From Nitrospira sp. (lineage in GTDB: Bacteria; Nitrospirota; Nitrospiria; Nitrospirales; Nitrospiraceae): a stretch of DNA of 64,000 nt. A program made the translations under genes and the position numbers. The stretch is taken from assembly GCA_024331125.1 (NCBI GenBank), contig JANDJI010000003.1, positions 310,001 through 374,000 of the forward strand, written 5' to 3'. The notes under the pieces were generated by a model, which had not been told where the DNA came from, made no database searches, and saw nothing but the letters and a program-made list of their open reading frames with translations. This document shows, piece after piece, positions 17,982 through 26,863 of the stretch. Numbering within the stretch: the stretch's first letter is position 1; the number at the start of each line of letters is the position of its first letter.

Positions 17982-18431
17982 TCAACGACGGGCCCGTTCT
18001 TCTTCCTCTTGGGCGGTCTTGCACGCAATGCAGAGCGTGGTCACGGGCCTGGCTTTCAGACGCTTGTAGGGGATCGTGGCTCCGCACTGTTCACAGATGC
18101 CGTACGTCGCGTCATTCATCCGGTCCAGGGCTTCATCGATCTTCTTGAGCAACTTCCGCTCGCGATCGCGGATTCGCATGGAGAAGTTCTGATCCACTTC
18201 CGCCGAGGCCTGATCGCTGACATCGGGAAACGTCGGGACGTTCGGTCGGTTGGTGAGCACGCCGCCCGCCTCTTCGAGGATGGCCGCCCGCTGCCGCTCG
18301 AGGTCTTTTCGGATGTCCAGGTATTTGGCCATTTCGGCGCGGGGCTTCTTCTGGCTGGTCAGACGGGATCTCGAGGATCCTCCCGATGACTTAACTGCAG
18401 GAGCCGGTTTTGCGGTAGAACGGCCTTTCAT
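17982..18431 (-). CDS. DksA/TraR-family C4 zinc-finger protein
   Basis: 149 residues from the ATG at 18431, preceded by GGGGAGGG. The N-terminus is basic and low-complexity (KGRSTAKPAPAVKSSGGSSRSR). A coiled-coil region follows (about 35-105: DIRKDLERQRAAILEEAGG, DRERKLLKKIDEALDRM). The zinc finger is YGICEQCGATIPYKRLKARPVTTLCIACK, with C-x2-C and C-x2-C pairs. DksA-like proteins bind in the RNA polymerase secondary channel and adjust rRNA and stress promoters with ppGpp. The acidic coiled-coil tip is not clearly conserved, so I leave the gene symbol blank. Confidence 0.8.
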   Translation of the reverse strand: MKGRSTAKPAPAVKSSGGSSRSRLTSQKKPRAEMAKYLDIRKDLERQRAAILEEAGGVLTNRPNVPTFPDVSDQASAEVDQNFSMRIRDRERKLLKKIDEALDRMNDATYGICEQCGATIPYKRLKARPVTTLCIACKTAQEEEERARR

Positions 18432-18544
18432 GGCCCTCCCCGTCCGATGATAGAAGTATGGAGAACGGTTACGAACTATAGCAGTATGACCGAAGGGGGT
18501 CAACGGGTACGGAGATCGCCGGGATCAACCGCGAACGGTTGACG

Positions 18545-19147
18545 TTAGAGATCTCGGCGCCCTTCGATGGACTTGAGGAGGGTCACTTCGTCCGCGTATT
18601 CGATGTCCGTTCCCACGGGAATTCCGTACGCGATGCGAGACACGCGCGTTCCGAGCGGCTTGAGCAGTTTGGTGAGATAGATGGCGGTGGCTTCTCCTTC
18701 GATGGTGGGGTTCGTTGCGAGGATGACTTCTTCCACGCCGCCCGTTTTGACGCGATCGGCCAGCTCTTCGGCTCGGATGTCCGACGGACCGACTCCGTCA
18801 AGAGGGGAGAGAGAGCCCAGGAGAACATGGTAAAGCCCGCGGTACGCGCCGGCCCGTTCGATCGCGTACAGCGTGCTCGGTTCCTCGATGACGAGGATCC
18901 TGGTCCGATCGCGTTTGGGATCGAGACAAAATTCACAGAGGTCTCCTTCGGCGATGTTGCGACACAGCCGGCAGAACGCCAATCCTTCCTTGACCGATCG
19001 AATCGCGTCGGCCAGGCGCAGCGCCTCCTCCCGCTCCATCTTCATGAGATGAAAGGCGAGTCGCTGCGCGCTCTTTTGGCCGATTCCCGGAAGGCGGACC
19101 AATTCTTTGATCAGTCGTGCCAAGAGACCCTGTTGATCGACTGCCAT
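18545..19147 (-). CDS. recR: Recombination mediator RecR
   Basis: 200 residues, standard length. Works with RecO/RecF to load RecA at gaps. Helix-hairpin-helix LIKELVRLPGIGQKSAQRLAFHL at residues 11-33; C4 zinc finger CRLCRNIAEGDLCEFC near 57-72; Toprim domain beginning ILVIEEPSTLYAIERAG near 80 and ending TRVSRIAYGIPVGTDIEYADEVTL. Last gene of the dnaX-ebfC-recR operon, a conserved bacterial arrangement, 11 bp after ebfC. Confidence 0.98.
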   Translation of the reverse strand: MAVDQQGLLARLIKELVRLPGIGQKSAQRLAFHLMKMEREEALRLADAIRSVKEGLAFCRLCRNIAEGDLCEFCLDPKRDRTRILVIEEPSTLYAIERAGAYRGLYHVLLGSLSPLDGVGPSDIRAEELADRVKTGGVEEVILATNPTIEGEATAIYLTKLLKPLGTRVSRIAYGIPVGTDIEYADEVTLLKSIEGRRDL

Positions 19148-19158
19148 GCGCGCGACCG

Positions 19159-19482
19159 TCAGAAGAGCCCGGGGATCTTGAGCCCCCCGGTCAAGGCTTT
19201 CATCTCTTGTTCCATCAAGTCCTTGGCCTTCCGCAGTGCGTCATTGCCGGCCGCGACGACCAGGTCTTGCAGCATCTCGACGTCTCCGCTCTTGACGAGT
19301 TCGGGATCGATCGTCACGCTGACGATCTGTAACGCGCCGTTCGCCGTCACGGTCACGATTCCGCCCCCGGCCGTCCCGCTGGCGGTTTTGGACGCCGCCT
19401 GCTCCTGGAGTTTGGCCATCTGTTCTTGCATGGCTTGGGCCTGCTTGAGGATCGTGTTCATATTGCCGAAAGGGTTTTTCAT
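19159..19482 (-). CDS. ebfC: YbaB/EbfC family nucleoid-associated protein
   Basis: 107 residues. Small DNA-binding dimer found between dnaX and recR in many bacteria. Opening NMNTILKQAQAMQEQMAKLQEQ is the family helix, followed by the strand region GGGIVTVTANGALQIVSVTIDPEL and the helix MLQDLVVAAGNDALRKAKDLMEQEMKAL. Its ATG overlaps the dnaX stop by 4 bp. The C-terminus GGLKIPGLF is typical. Confidence 0.95.
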   Translation of the reverse strand: MKNPFGNMNTILKQAQAMQEQMAKLQEQAASKTASGTAGGGIVTVTANGALQIVSVTIDPELVKSGDVEMLQDLVVAAGNDALRKAKDLMEQEMKALTGGLKIPGLF

Positions 19483-21296
19483 TCGGTCGCCTCCTTCTTG
19501 GATACTTGACGAACTTCGGCCAACTCGGCGCCGAAGATCTCGATCGCCTGCTTGATCATGGGATTGGCCCGGGCTCGCTCAAAGAGCACCAGTCGTTGAT
19601 CCTGTTCTTTGGCCGCCCGTACTTGGGCCATGGTCGGGCCCGGCGGATCGGTGTCCGCGAGTTCGATGATTCGGATCCGGATCGGGCGCCCCGCTTGTTG
19701 CTCGCACAATTGGGTCAGCGCGCGCAAGTTTTCTTCCTTCTCCAGTCTGGTTCGCGCCAGACCGTTGTGTTTTGCAAATCCGATCGTCACGGCTCCGTCT
19801 TTTATTCCGAGGTATCGGCCGACCTCCAGAAACGGCGCGATATTGGGAAAGGAAGCGGCGACTTCTTCCTGGACCGTTTCCCAATTGAGTTGCCGAGGAT
19901 CGTCGCCTGTTGGAGAAGCGGGAACCGAAACGGCGCTCTCCGCTTCTTGGGCGTGCGGCCGATCAGGCTGCCGCGGAGGGATTCGTCCTTGAGGCGGCGG
20001 GGATTGCCGCGTGATGGTCGTCAATGGACGACCGAAGGTAGCGGCCGAACCGGTTTGGGGAGGGGAGGCGGGGGAAAGACTCGATGCCGGTGCCGAGGAT
20101 TTGTCCGATGAGGTGGGAGAAGATTCTGAAAGAACGGGCGGTTTTCGCTCGGCCGGCGCGGACGATGTCCGAGAGGAAGAAACAATGTCGGCGGATCGAT
20201 TCAGCGACCGGATTGCGCGAATAGCAGCCGCTTCCATGACGAACCGGGGATGAGCGCTCAACCGAAGGGATTCTTCCGTGTGAATGAAGATCGTCAACAG
20301 TCCCTGCAACTCGTCGGGTGTCAGGGCCTTGGCGTCCTCGGTCAACTGCCGAATGTCTTCGTGAGATGCGTCGATCAGGCTCTCGAGCTGGGGTGACGTC
20401 GGGACGACGGACGCCACAAGAAGATTGCGCACCTGCTCGACGACTTCGGCGCAGAACGTTCGGAGATCGTGCCCCTGGTCAAGCAGAGACGCCAACGTGC
20501 CGAGCGCCGAGGGGCCGTTTCGAGCCAACACCGCTTTGATGAACCCCTGCACCAATTCGTGCGGGACCGCGCCCAGCAAAAGTTCAAGGTCCTGATGGCG
20601 GACCGTCTTCCCTCCAAAGGAGACCGCTTGATCGAGCAGGCTGAGGGCGTCCCGCATGCTCCCTTCACTGGCGCGGGCCAACGCAAGGAGGCTGCGGTCC
20701 TCAATCGTCAGCCGCTCTTCTTGAGCGACGTGACGAAGCCGCTCGACGAGCTCGGCCCGCGCGATGCGGCGAAAATTGTAGTGCTGGCAGCGCGAGAGAA
20801 TCGTCGCGGGAATTTTGTGAATCTCCGTCGTCGCGAAGATGAAGACGACGTGAGCGGGCGGCTCTTCAAGCGTTTTGAGCAGAGCGTTGAACGCCGAGTT
20901 GGAGAGCATGTGCACTTCATCGATGATGTAGACCCGATACCGACCGCGGAAGGGCATGAACTTGATGTTTTCTCGAATCTCCCGCACGTCGTCCACGCCG
21001 GTGTTGGACGCACCGTCGATTTCCACGACGTCGGCGGAACTCCCCTGGGCGATCTCGAGACAGTTCGCGCAGCGATTGCAAGGATGGCCCGTGGGGCCTT
21101 GCTCGCAGTTCAAGGCTTTCGCCAGAATGCGAGCGACGGTGGTTTTCCCGACGCCCCGAGTCCCGGAAAACAGATAGGCGTGGGCGATGCGCTTGGTCGA
21201 GATCGCGTTCAAGAGCGTCTGAACGATGTGGGGCTGGCCGATCACATCAGCAAACGTGCCGGGGCGGTATTTACGGGCGGAGACCTGGTAATCCAT
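19479..21296 (-). CDS. dnaX: DNA polymerase III subunit gamma/tau
   Basis: 605 residues. Clamp-loader ATPase. MDYQVSARKYRPGTFADVIGQ at the start, Walker A GTRGVGKTT near 50, zinc module CEQGPTGHPCNRCANC near 64-80, Walker B VYIIDEVHML near 125, sensor 1 region FIFATTEIHKIPATILSRCQ. Domain III ends about residue 360. A proline/serine-rich linker (about 370-470) and a tau-specific C-terminal domain that contacts the polymerase follow. I see no A-rich slippery heptamer, so there is no evidence for a programmed gamma form. First gene of the dnaX-ebfC-recR operon. Confidence 0.97.
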   Translation of the reverse strand: MDYQVSARKYRPGTFADVIGQPHIVQTLLNAISTKRIAHAYLFSGTRGVGKTTVARILAKALNCEQGPTGHPCNRCANCLEIAQGSSADVVEIDGASNTGVDDVREIRENIKFMPFRGRYRVYIIDEVHMLSNSAFNALLKTLEEPPAHVVFIFATTEIHKIPATILSRCQHYNFRRIARAELVERLRHVAQEERLTIEDRSLLALARASEGSMRDALSLLDQAVSFGGKTVRHQDLELLLGAVPHELVQGFIKAVLARNGPSALGTLASLLDQGHDLRTFCAEVVEQVRNLLVASVVPTSPQLESLIDASHEDIRQLTEDAKALTPDELQGLLTIFIHTEESLRLSAHPRFVMEAAAIRAIRSLNRSADIVSSSRTSSAPAERKPPVLSESSPTSSDKSSAPASSLSPASPPQTGSAATFGRPLTTITRQSPPPQGRIPPRQPDRPHAQEAESAVSVPASPTGDDPRQLNWETVQEEVAASFPNIAPFLEVGRYLGIKDGAVTIGFAKHNGLARTRLEKEENLRALTQLCEQQAGRPIRIRIIELADTDPPGPTMAQVRAAKEQDQRLVLFERARANPMIKQAIEIFGAELAEVRQVSKKEATE

Positions 21297-21403
21297 AAAA
21301 AGCCGTCAGGCGTGAGGGGCAGAGAGAGAGGAAGTCGTACAGAAAACGTTGAATGCGAGCGCCACCGTTCCCCTCACGTTTCGCTCCTTGCGTCTTCAAA
21401 TGC

Positions 21404-21504
21404 GGGGCCAGGTGATCCTGCGGCACCCAGAACTGACCGCTTACCGTTGCTTCCTTCCGGACCTGGCGGGGTTCACAGGGTTCTGTCGCACAGGGCCCGG
21501 CCCC
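21404..21504 (-). ncRNA. ffs: Bacterial signal recognition particle RNA (4.5S, small type)
   Basis: About 101 nt. Read on the minus strand it has the conserved apical SRP domain: GTCCGGAAGGAAGCAACGG with the GGAA-type tetraloop and symmetric/asymmetric loops. The ends GGGGCC...GGCCCC pair. It lies about 105 nt upstream of the dnaX start on the same strand and downstream of tRNA-Ser, a common neighbourhood. It forms SRP with Ffh for membrane-protein targeting. Confidence 0.95.
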
Positions 21505-21600
21505 TTAATCTCGAAGGTAAAAGTAAAAAGGGAAAAGTTAGGAAGTACGTATGACCGAAACTTTTGCCTTTAAACTTTCTACTTTTGCCTTGCCTTGGTT

Positions 21601-21690
<90 letters not shown>

Positions 21691-21876
21691 GCAGCGAGGC
21701 ATGCTATTAAGAGAGCGGCATCTTAACATGCACTCCACCGGGCGGCAAGGTGAGGGGAGGAGCCGTCCGGCGAATCAATTCATCAAGAAAACAACGTCAA
21801 GAACGCCGTAGAAACTCTGTCGATGGGGTGACTCCGAAGCGGGCCGCATGGCGCCGAAATCACCCGATCGTATGGG

Positions 21877-21906
21877 TTGACACTTGGACGCATCCAACGG
21901 TACAAA
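21877..21906 (+). promoter_or_regulatory. Promoter of tRNA-Leu(TAG)
   Basis: Consensus TTGACA (21877-21882), 18-bp spacer, TACAAA (21901-21906); a second -10-like TACAAT lies at 21912-21917. The tRNA begins about 80 bp downstream. The rest of 21691-21988 shows no gene. Confidence 0.5.
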
Positions 21907-21988
21907 AGCTGTACAATGTCGCGTATTTTTGCGATTTAAGATGTTCTAAAATAAAAAAGGAACCTGTTCTGCAGGAAAGCCGACTTGT

Positions 21989-22071
21989 GCGAGAGTGGCG
22001 GAACTGGCAGACGCGCGAGACTTAGGATCTCGTGGGCAACCGTGGGGGTTCAAGTCCCCCCTCTCGCACCA
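21989..22071 (+). tRNA. tRNA-Leu (anticodon TAG)
   Basis: 83 nt with encoded CCA. Acceptor GCGAGAG/CTCTCGC, anticodon stem CGAGA/TCTCG with loop CTTAGGA, anticodon TAG for CUA, a class II variable arm and T loop GTTCAAGTC. It lies 74 bp before tig. Confidence 0.96.
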
Positions 22072-22145
22072 TGGGGTTTTAGGGGGTTTCGAGAACGGTT
22101 GCCAAGAAGTCCTAACATCCGAAAGAAGTTGCGGAGATAACATCG

Positions 22146-23462
22146 ATGAAGATGGAGATGACCGAATTGGGCCCCATGAAACGGGCCTTGAAGATCGAAG
22201 TGCCGGCCGAGGAGGTCGCGCAACGATTCTCTCGGGCCTATGGGGAACTGAACCGGCAAGTTCACATTCCGGGGTTCCGGGCCGGCAAGGCCCCGCTGGC
22301 TCTTTTGGAAAAGCGGTTTGCAAAAACGGTCGAGGAAAACGTGCTCAGAAGCCTTGTCCCGGATTTTTACGATCGAGCGGTGAAGGAGGCGGGGATCAGT
22401 CCCGTGACAGTGGAAATTTCGTCCCTCGACCGCACCACAATTAAAAAGGACGCCCCCTTTACGTTTACGGCTACCGTTGAAATCAAACCGAAATTCGAAT
22501 TGCATGGCTATAAGGCTCCCGACCCCATCGTTCTCAAACAAGACAAGCGAACGGTCACGGACGAGCAAGTGGATCGAGCTCTTGATGTCCTGCGCGAGCA
22601 ACAGGCCCGATTGGAGGGCGCGCCTGCGGGAACCCTGCTGGCGGAAGGCGACTACGCGGTGGTTTCTCTGGAGGGGTTTTTAGAAGGCGAACCGCTTGAA
22701 GGCACAAAGAAAGAAAACCACCTCCACAAAGTGGGCTCGAAGGCCTCCGTGCTCGGGATCGATATCGATACCCATCTCATGGGCAAAAGTGAGGGAGCCG
22801 TCGTCGAGATCGCTCAGCCGTACCCGGCCAGCCACCCGGATGCTCGTGTTGCCGGGAAGACCGTCACCTTCCGCTTATGCGTCAACGCGATCAAGCAAAA
22901 AAAACTTCCCGCCCTTGACGACGAGTTTGCCAAAGATTGCGGGCCCTACGCTTCGCTTCAGGAGCTGAAAGACAAGTTGCGCGGTGAAATGGAGCGGGCT
23001 CTCAAAAAGGAAATCGAAGAATCGCAGAAGGAGACGATCCTTTCCTATTTGGCCGACACCTATCACTTTGACCTCCCTGAGTCGTTGGTGGAGCGGGAGC
23101 TTGATACAATTGTTCGGCAGAAGATCCAGGAGCGGCAACGGGGTCAAGGCGGCGGTGCGACTCATCGAGTCGATGAAGACGAGCGTCGGCAGATTCGTGA
23201 GACTCATCGTGAGACGGCCAAACGCCGCGTGAAAGTTGGGTTGATCCTTGAAGCCATCGCGGAAAAAGAAGGGCTGGCCGTCACGGAGGAAGATCTAAAC
23301 AACGAGGTGAGCCGATTGGCTGCGGAGCTTCGACTGCCCTTGGCCGATTTGGTGAAGATGATCCAAGCGGGTGGGCAGGAATCGATCGAAAAGTTGCGCA
23401 CGAAGGTATTGGGGGACAAGGCGTTGGATTTCGTCTATCGCCATGCGGTCATTCAAGGGTAA
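22146..23462 (+). CDS. tig: Trigger factor, ribosome-associated chaperone and prolyl isomerase
   Basis: 438 residues. Binds uL23 at the exit tunnel and shields nascent chains. The N-terminal ribosome-binding domain includes the signature GFRAGKAPLALLEKRF near 40-55. The FKBP-type PPIase domain occupies about 155-240 (EGDYAVVSLEGFLEGEPL, LMGKSEGAVVEIAQPYP), though several FKBP active-site aromatics are not evident. The helical C-terminal arms fill the remainder. A Gly/His insertion QGGGATHRVDEDERRQ sits in the arm region. First gene of the common tig-clpP-clpX cluster. Confidence 0.97.
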   Translation: MKMEMTELGPMKRALKIEVPAEEVAQRFSRAYGELNRQVHIPGFRAGKAPLALLEKRFAKTVEENVLRSLVPDFYDRAVKEAGISPVTVEISSLDRTTIKKDAPFTFTATVEIKPKFELHGYKAPDPIVLKQDKRTVTDEQVDRALDVLREQQARLEGAPAGTLLAEGDYAVVSLEGFLEGEPLEGTKKENHLHKVGSKASVLGIDIDTHLMGKSEGAVVEIAQPYPASHPDARVAGKTVTFRLCVNAIKQKKLPALDDEFAKDCGPYASLQELKDKLRGEMERALKKEIEESQKETILSYLADTYHFDLPESLVERELDTIVRQKIQERQRGQGGGATHRVDEDERRQIRETHRETAKRRVKVGLILEAIAEKEGLAVTEEDLNNEVSRLAAELRLPLADLVKMIQAGGQESIEKLRTKVLGDKALDFVYRHAVIQG

Positions 23463-23520
23463 GACGGGACGGGCGCGTCGGGTGGCGTGACGCCGGGTCC
23501 CGTTACGGAAAGGATAGGAC

Positions 23521-24153
23521 ATGTTGGTTCCCATTGTGGTCGAACAAACCAATCGAGGCGAACGGGCCTATGACATCTATTCACGGCTGCTGAAAGACCG
23601 TATTATTTTTCTGGGGGCGCCCATCGACGATGTCTTCGCCAATCTGATCATTGCGCAGCTTCTTTTCTTGGAGGCGGAAGATCCGGAAAAAGACATCAAT
23701 CTCTACATCAATTCGCCGGGAGGGAGCGTGACCGCCGGCTTGGGCATCTACGATACGATGCAATACGTGAAGCCGCCGATCAACACGATTTGCCTCGGCC
23801 AGGCCGCCAGCATGGGCGCGTTGTTGCTGACCGCCGGCACGAAAGGCAAGCGATTCGCGTTGCCCAATGCCCGCGTGATGATTCACCAGCCGCTGGGCGG
23901 CTTTCAAGGGCAGGCGACGGAAATCGACATCCATGCCAAGGAAATTTTGAAGATCCGCGACCGTCTCAATGAGATCATGGCCAAACATACCGGCCAGCCG
24001 ATCGAGAAAATCGCCCACGACACCGAACGTGATTACTTCATGTCCGGCGAAGAAGCCAAGCGGTACGGCATTATCGACGAAGTCATCACCAGGCCGCCGA
24101 AAACGGCCAAACTGCCCGAGTCAGCCGGAAAGGACGAGGCCAAGAGCAAGTAA
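23521..24153 (+). CDS. clpP: ATP-dependent Clp protease proteolytic subunit
   Basis: 210 residues. Tetradecameric serine protease. Start [31 protein letters not shown] is textbook. Catalytic Ser in [11 protein letters not shown] (about residue 98), His in [12 protein letters not shown] (about 123) and Asp in the ERDYFMS region (about 172). Short propeptide. ATG preceded by GGAAAGGAT. It is 58 bp after tig and 13 bp before clpX, so the three are an operon. Confidence 0.98.
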   Translation: MLVPIVVEQTNRGERAYDIYSRLLKDRIIFLGAPIDDVFANLIIAQLLFLEAEDPEKDINLYINSPGGSVTAGLGIYDTMQYVKPPINTICLGQAASMGALLLTAGTKGKRFALPNARVMIHQPLGGFQGQATEIDIHAKEILKIRDRLNEIMAKHTGQPIEKIAHDTERDYFMSGEEAKRYGIIDEVITRPPKTAKLPESAGKDEAKSK

Positions 24154-24166
24154 CAGCGGGGGAAAC

Positions 24167-25423
24167 ATGGCCAAACAGGAAAAAACGGATCGGCATTTGC
24201 GGTGTTCATTCTGCGGGAAGAGCCGTGACGAAGTCCGCAAGCTTATCGCCGGGCCGGCGGTCTACATCTGTGATGAATGCGTCAACCTGTGCAATGACAT
24301 CATCGCCGAAGATTGGGAGGAAGCCAAGGAAGAGATTTCTTCAAGGCTCAAAAAGCCGGCGGAAATCAAATATCACCTGGATCAGTACGTCGTCGGCCAA
24401 GAGCGCGCCAAGCGGATTTTAGCCGTGGCGGTGCACAACCACTACAAGCGGATCTCGTCCAAAGAAAAAGAGGTTGACGACATCGAGCTTCAGAAGGGCA
24501 ACATCCTCATGGTGGGGCCCACGGGAACGGGCAAGACGCTCTTGGCGCAAACCCTTGCCAAGTTCTTGGACGTGCCGTTTACGTTGGCCGACGCGACCAC
24601 GTTGACCGAAGCCGGCTACGTGGGCGAAGACGTCGAGAACATCATTCTCAAACTCCTTCAAGCGGCCGATTATGACGTGGAGCGGGCGGAGCGCGGGATC
24701 GTCTACATCGATGAAATCGACAAGATCAGCAGAAAAAGCGACAGCCCGTCGATCACGCGGGACGTGTCCGGAGAGGGGGTCCAGCAGGCGCTGCTCAAAC
24801 TCATCGAGGGAACGGTCGCCAATGTGCCGCCGCAAGGGGGGCGAAAACATCCTCATCAGGAGTTCATCCAGGTCAACACGAGCAACATCCTGTTCATTTG
24901 CGGCGGCGCGTTCGTCGGGTTGGAGCACATCATCGAGCAGCGGCTCAATCGGAAGGCCATGGGATTCGGAGCCGACGTGCGCGGACGGCACGACGTCCGA
25001 TTGGGGGATCTGCTGGCCAAGGTGCAGCCGGAGGACCTTCTGAAATACGGCTTGATTCCTGAATTTGTGGGGAGATTGCCGGTTGTGGCGACGCTGGAGG
25101 AATTGGACGAGCGGGCGATGATCCGGATTCTCACCGAGCCGCGAAACGCCCTGACCAAACAATATGAAAAACTGCTCTCCTTTGAAAAGGTCAAGCTCCG
25201 GTTCACGGAGGGAGCGCTGGGAGCCGTCGCCCGAAAAGCCTACGCCCAAAAGACCGGCGCCCGAGGGCTGCGCGCCATCTTGGAAGAGGTGATGTTGGAC
25301 GTCATGTACGACGCTCCGTCCCAAAAACAAATCAAAGAAGTGGTCATCACCGAAGACGCCATCACGGGAAAAAATCCCCCCATTCGCATCTTCGAACAGG
25401 ATATCGACGCCAAGAGCGCGTAA
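24167..25423 (+). CDS. clpX: ATP-dependent Clp protease ATP-binding subunit ClpX
   Basis: 418 residues from the ATG at 24167 ([13 protein letters not shown]), with GGGGGAAA upstream. N-terminal C4 zinc-binding domain [14 protein letters not shown]...[10 protein letters not shown] (residues ~13-40), AAA+ core with Walker [13 protein letters not shown] near 120, pore loop GYVGED near 150, Walker [12 protein letters not shown] near 180. The IGF-type ClpP-binding loop is [11 protein letters not shown] near 265-275, where the usual IGF tripeptide is not obvious. Sensor 2 is [12 protein letters not shown]. It unfolds tagged proteins for ClpP. Confidence 0.97.
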   Translation: MAKQEKTDRHLRCSFCGKSRDEVRKLIAGPAVYICDECVNLCNDIIAEDWEEAKEEISSRLKKPAEIKYHLDQYVVGQERAKRILAVAVHNHYKRISSKEKEVDDIELQKGNILMVGPTGTGKTLLAQTLAKFLDVPFTLADATTLTEAGYVGEDVENIILKLLQAADYDVERAERGIVYIDEIDKISRKSDSPSITRDVSGEGVQQALLKLIEGTVANVPPQGGRKHPHQEFIQVNTSNILFICGGAFVGLEHIIEQRLNRKAMGFGADVRGRHDVRLGDLLAKVQPEDLLKYGLIPEFVGRLPVVATLEELDERAMIRILTEPRNALTKQYEKLLSFEKVKLRFTEGALGAVARKAYAQKTGARGLRAILEEVMLDVMYDAPSQKQIKEVVITEDAITGKNPPIRIFEQDIDAKSA

Positions 25424-25436
25424 TCCGTTCCGGAGA

Positions 25437-25457
25437 GCGGGCGGATGACCCGCCCGC
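25437..25457 (+). terminator. GC hairpin after clpX
   Basis: Stem GCGGGCGG/CCGCCCGC with a 5-nt loop, 14 bp past the clpX stop. No adjacent T run, but ATTTTTT follows about 50 bp later (25505-25511) after another GC-rich fold. Likely the end of the tig-clpP-clpX transcript. Confidence 0.5.
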
Positions 25458-25578
25458 GCATCCTGGTCCCCAAGCCCCCAGGCCCTCAAGCGGTGCGGGG
25501 CGGTCATTTTTTAGCTCGCCGTTCCGGTCTCTTTCCTGAAAACCCTCCTCCTCCGTGCGGAGCGTTCGTCTCTTTTTC

Positions 25579-25606
25579 TCGACAAGTGGAAACGGCGCGC
25601 TATACT
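25579..25606 (+). promoter_or_regulatory. Promoter of the PilZ pair
   Basis: TCGACA (25579-25584), 16-bp spacer, TATACT (25601-25606), 40 bp before the first PilZ start. Confidence 0.45.
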
Positions 25607-25645
25607 GGACATGAGCGAACGACGCGAACCGAAGAGAGGGGAGCC

Positions 25646-26182
25646 GTGAAATACCCTGTCGCATCGAGCCTCCGTCATCGAGGGAAAGCGCTTGAGCTGG
25701 ACGCGGCGCGAGAAATGGTCATTCTGATCGGAAGCAATGGAGAGCCGATCGGCAGTTTGTCCTGGGACTTTGTGATCGACCAGATCATGGCCTGTCGCAA
25801 GCTGCCGGTTCAGAGGGAGGTTCGATCGGAGCCTCGCGTCGCGCTGACCTTCCGCGTCCGCTATCGCACGCCGGAAGGGCAGCACTTTGAAAGTCGAGCC
25901 GGCGGCATCGGCGGTGGCGGGATGTTCATCGAAAGCCTGTCGCCGCTTCCCATCGGAACGAGACTGGCCATGGAATTCTCGCTGCCGGACAATCCCGAAG
26001 AATGGCTTCCAACAAAGGGGATCGTCGCCTGGATTTGTCCGAAAGCCGATCACTATACCTTCAGTCCGGGGATGGGAGTGCAGTTCACAGAGATCGCTTC
26101 CGAGGTCCGAGAGCGGATTCTCGCCGTGGTGAGCGCCGTGCAGAATAAAGGCAAGGAGTCGGAAGTACTTCAGCCGACGTAA
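25646..26182 (+). CDS. PilZ-domain protein, copy 1
   Basis: 178 residues from the GTG at 25646, with GAGAGGGGAG just upstream. The N-terminal ~55 residues (LELDAAREMVILIGSNGEPIGSLSWDFVIDQIMA) form a small domain shared with the next gene. The PilZ barrel follows, with RSEPR as the RxxxR motif and GIGGGGMFIES where c-di-GMP binders usually have D/N-x-S-x-x-G. Later strands include PGMGVQFTEI. It is probably a cytoplasmic regulator related to c-di-GMP signalling, but ligand binding is uncertain because of the altered second motif. The next gene is a diverged tandem duplicate 22 bp downstream. Confidence 0.75.
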   Translation: MKYPVASSLRHRGKALELDAAREMVILIGSNGEPIGSLSWDFVIDQIMACRKLPVQREVRSEPRVALTFRVRYRTPEGQHFESRAGGIGGGGMFIESLSPLPIGTRLAMEFSLPDNPEEWLPTKGIVAWICPKADHYTFSPGMGVQFTEIASEVRERILAVVSAVQNKGKESEVLQPT

Positions 26183-26204
26183 TGCTTGGACGCAACGGGC
26201 AACC

Positions 26205-26747
26205 GTGAAATTTTCCGTCACATCCACACCGGGTTACGCGGGCAAGTCCCTGGTCATCGATCCGGATCGAGAAGTCATCGTCGTGCAGGATACGACGGGC
26301 CGAGTGCTGGGCGACGTGCCGTGGGGCGCGGTCATTGAGCGGGTCTTGGCCGATGATGGGACCAGGTTCGCCCACTGCCGCGCCTATCCGCGGGCCAATC
26401 TCGCGATAAAAGTGCGGTGCACCACATCGGATGGGCAAACGTTCGAGAGTCTCACGGGCGGCATCGGAGGCGGAGGTCTGTTTATCGAGAGCGGTTCGCC
26501 CATGGCGGTCGGATCCGAACTGTCTCTGGAGTTTGCCCTGCCCGATCGGCCTCTTGAGAAGTTGAGGGCGAGAGCAAGGGTGGTGTGGGTCCGCAACAAA
26601 ATGGAGCGGTATCTGATGTTTCCGGGAATGGGCGTTCAATTCGTCGAGATCGACAAGCAGGCGCAGGGGTCCATCGTGAGCTTGGTCGATGCCTTGAATC
26701 GGAGCCGGCAGCGCTACGACGCCGATCCACCACGTTCCACCTCCTGA
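26205..26747 (+). CDS. PilZ-domain protein, copy 2
   Basis: 180 residues, GTG start (VKFSVTS) parallel to copy 1. Same architecture: N-terminal LVIDPDREVIVVQDTTGRVLGDVPWGAVIERVLA, RAYPR as RxxxR, and GGIGGGGLFIES in place of the usual second c-di-GMP motif, then FPGMGVQFVEI. Sequence identity to copy 1 is moderate, so the duplication is old. Likely cotranscribed with copy 1; the two may form a heterodimer. A gap of about 120 bp separates its stop from the convergent tatA-like gene. Confidence 0.75.
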   Translation: MKFSVTSTPGYAGKSLVIDPDREVIVVQDTTGRVLGDVPWGAVIERVLADDGTRFAHCRAYPRANLAIKVRCTTSDGQTFESLTGGIGGGGLFIESGSPMAVGSELSLEFALPDRPLEKLRARARVVWVRNKMERYLMFPGMGVQFVEIDKQAQGSIVSLVDALNRSRQRYDADPPRSTS

Positions 26748-26863
26748 TCATAGCCTCGAACATCACCCGACTGTCGGATGCCGAAGGGACTTCCGAGGCA
26801 TGTCTCGGCCTCCTTATGCTCTTCCGGCGATGAAGACAGGAACCAAGTGCACGGTCAGGCAGG

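Noticed and set aside
19479..21296. Programmed frameshift producing a short gamma form of dnaX
   Set aside because: No A-rich slippery heptamer with a following stem was seen in the gene.
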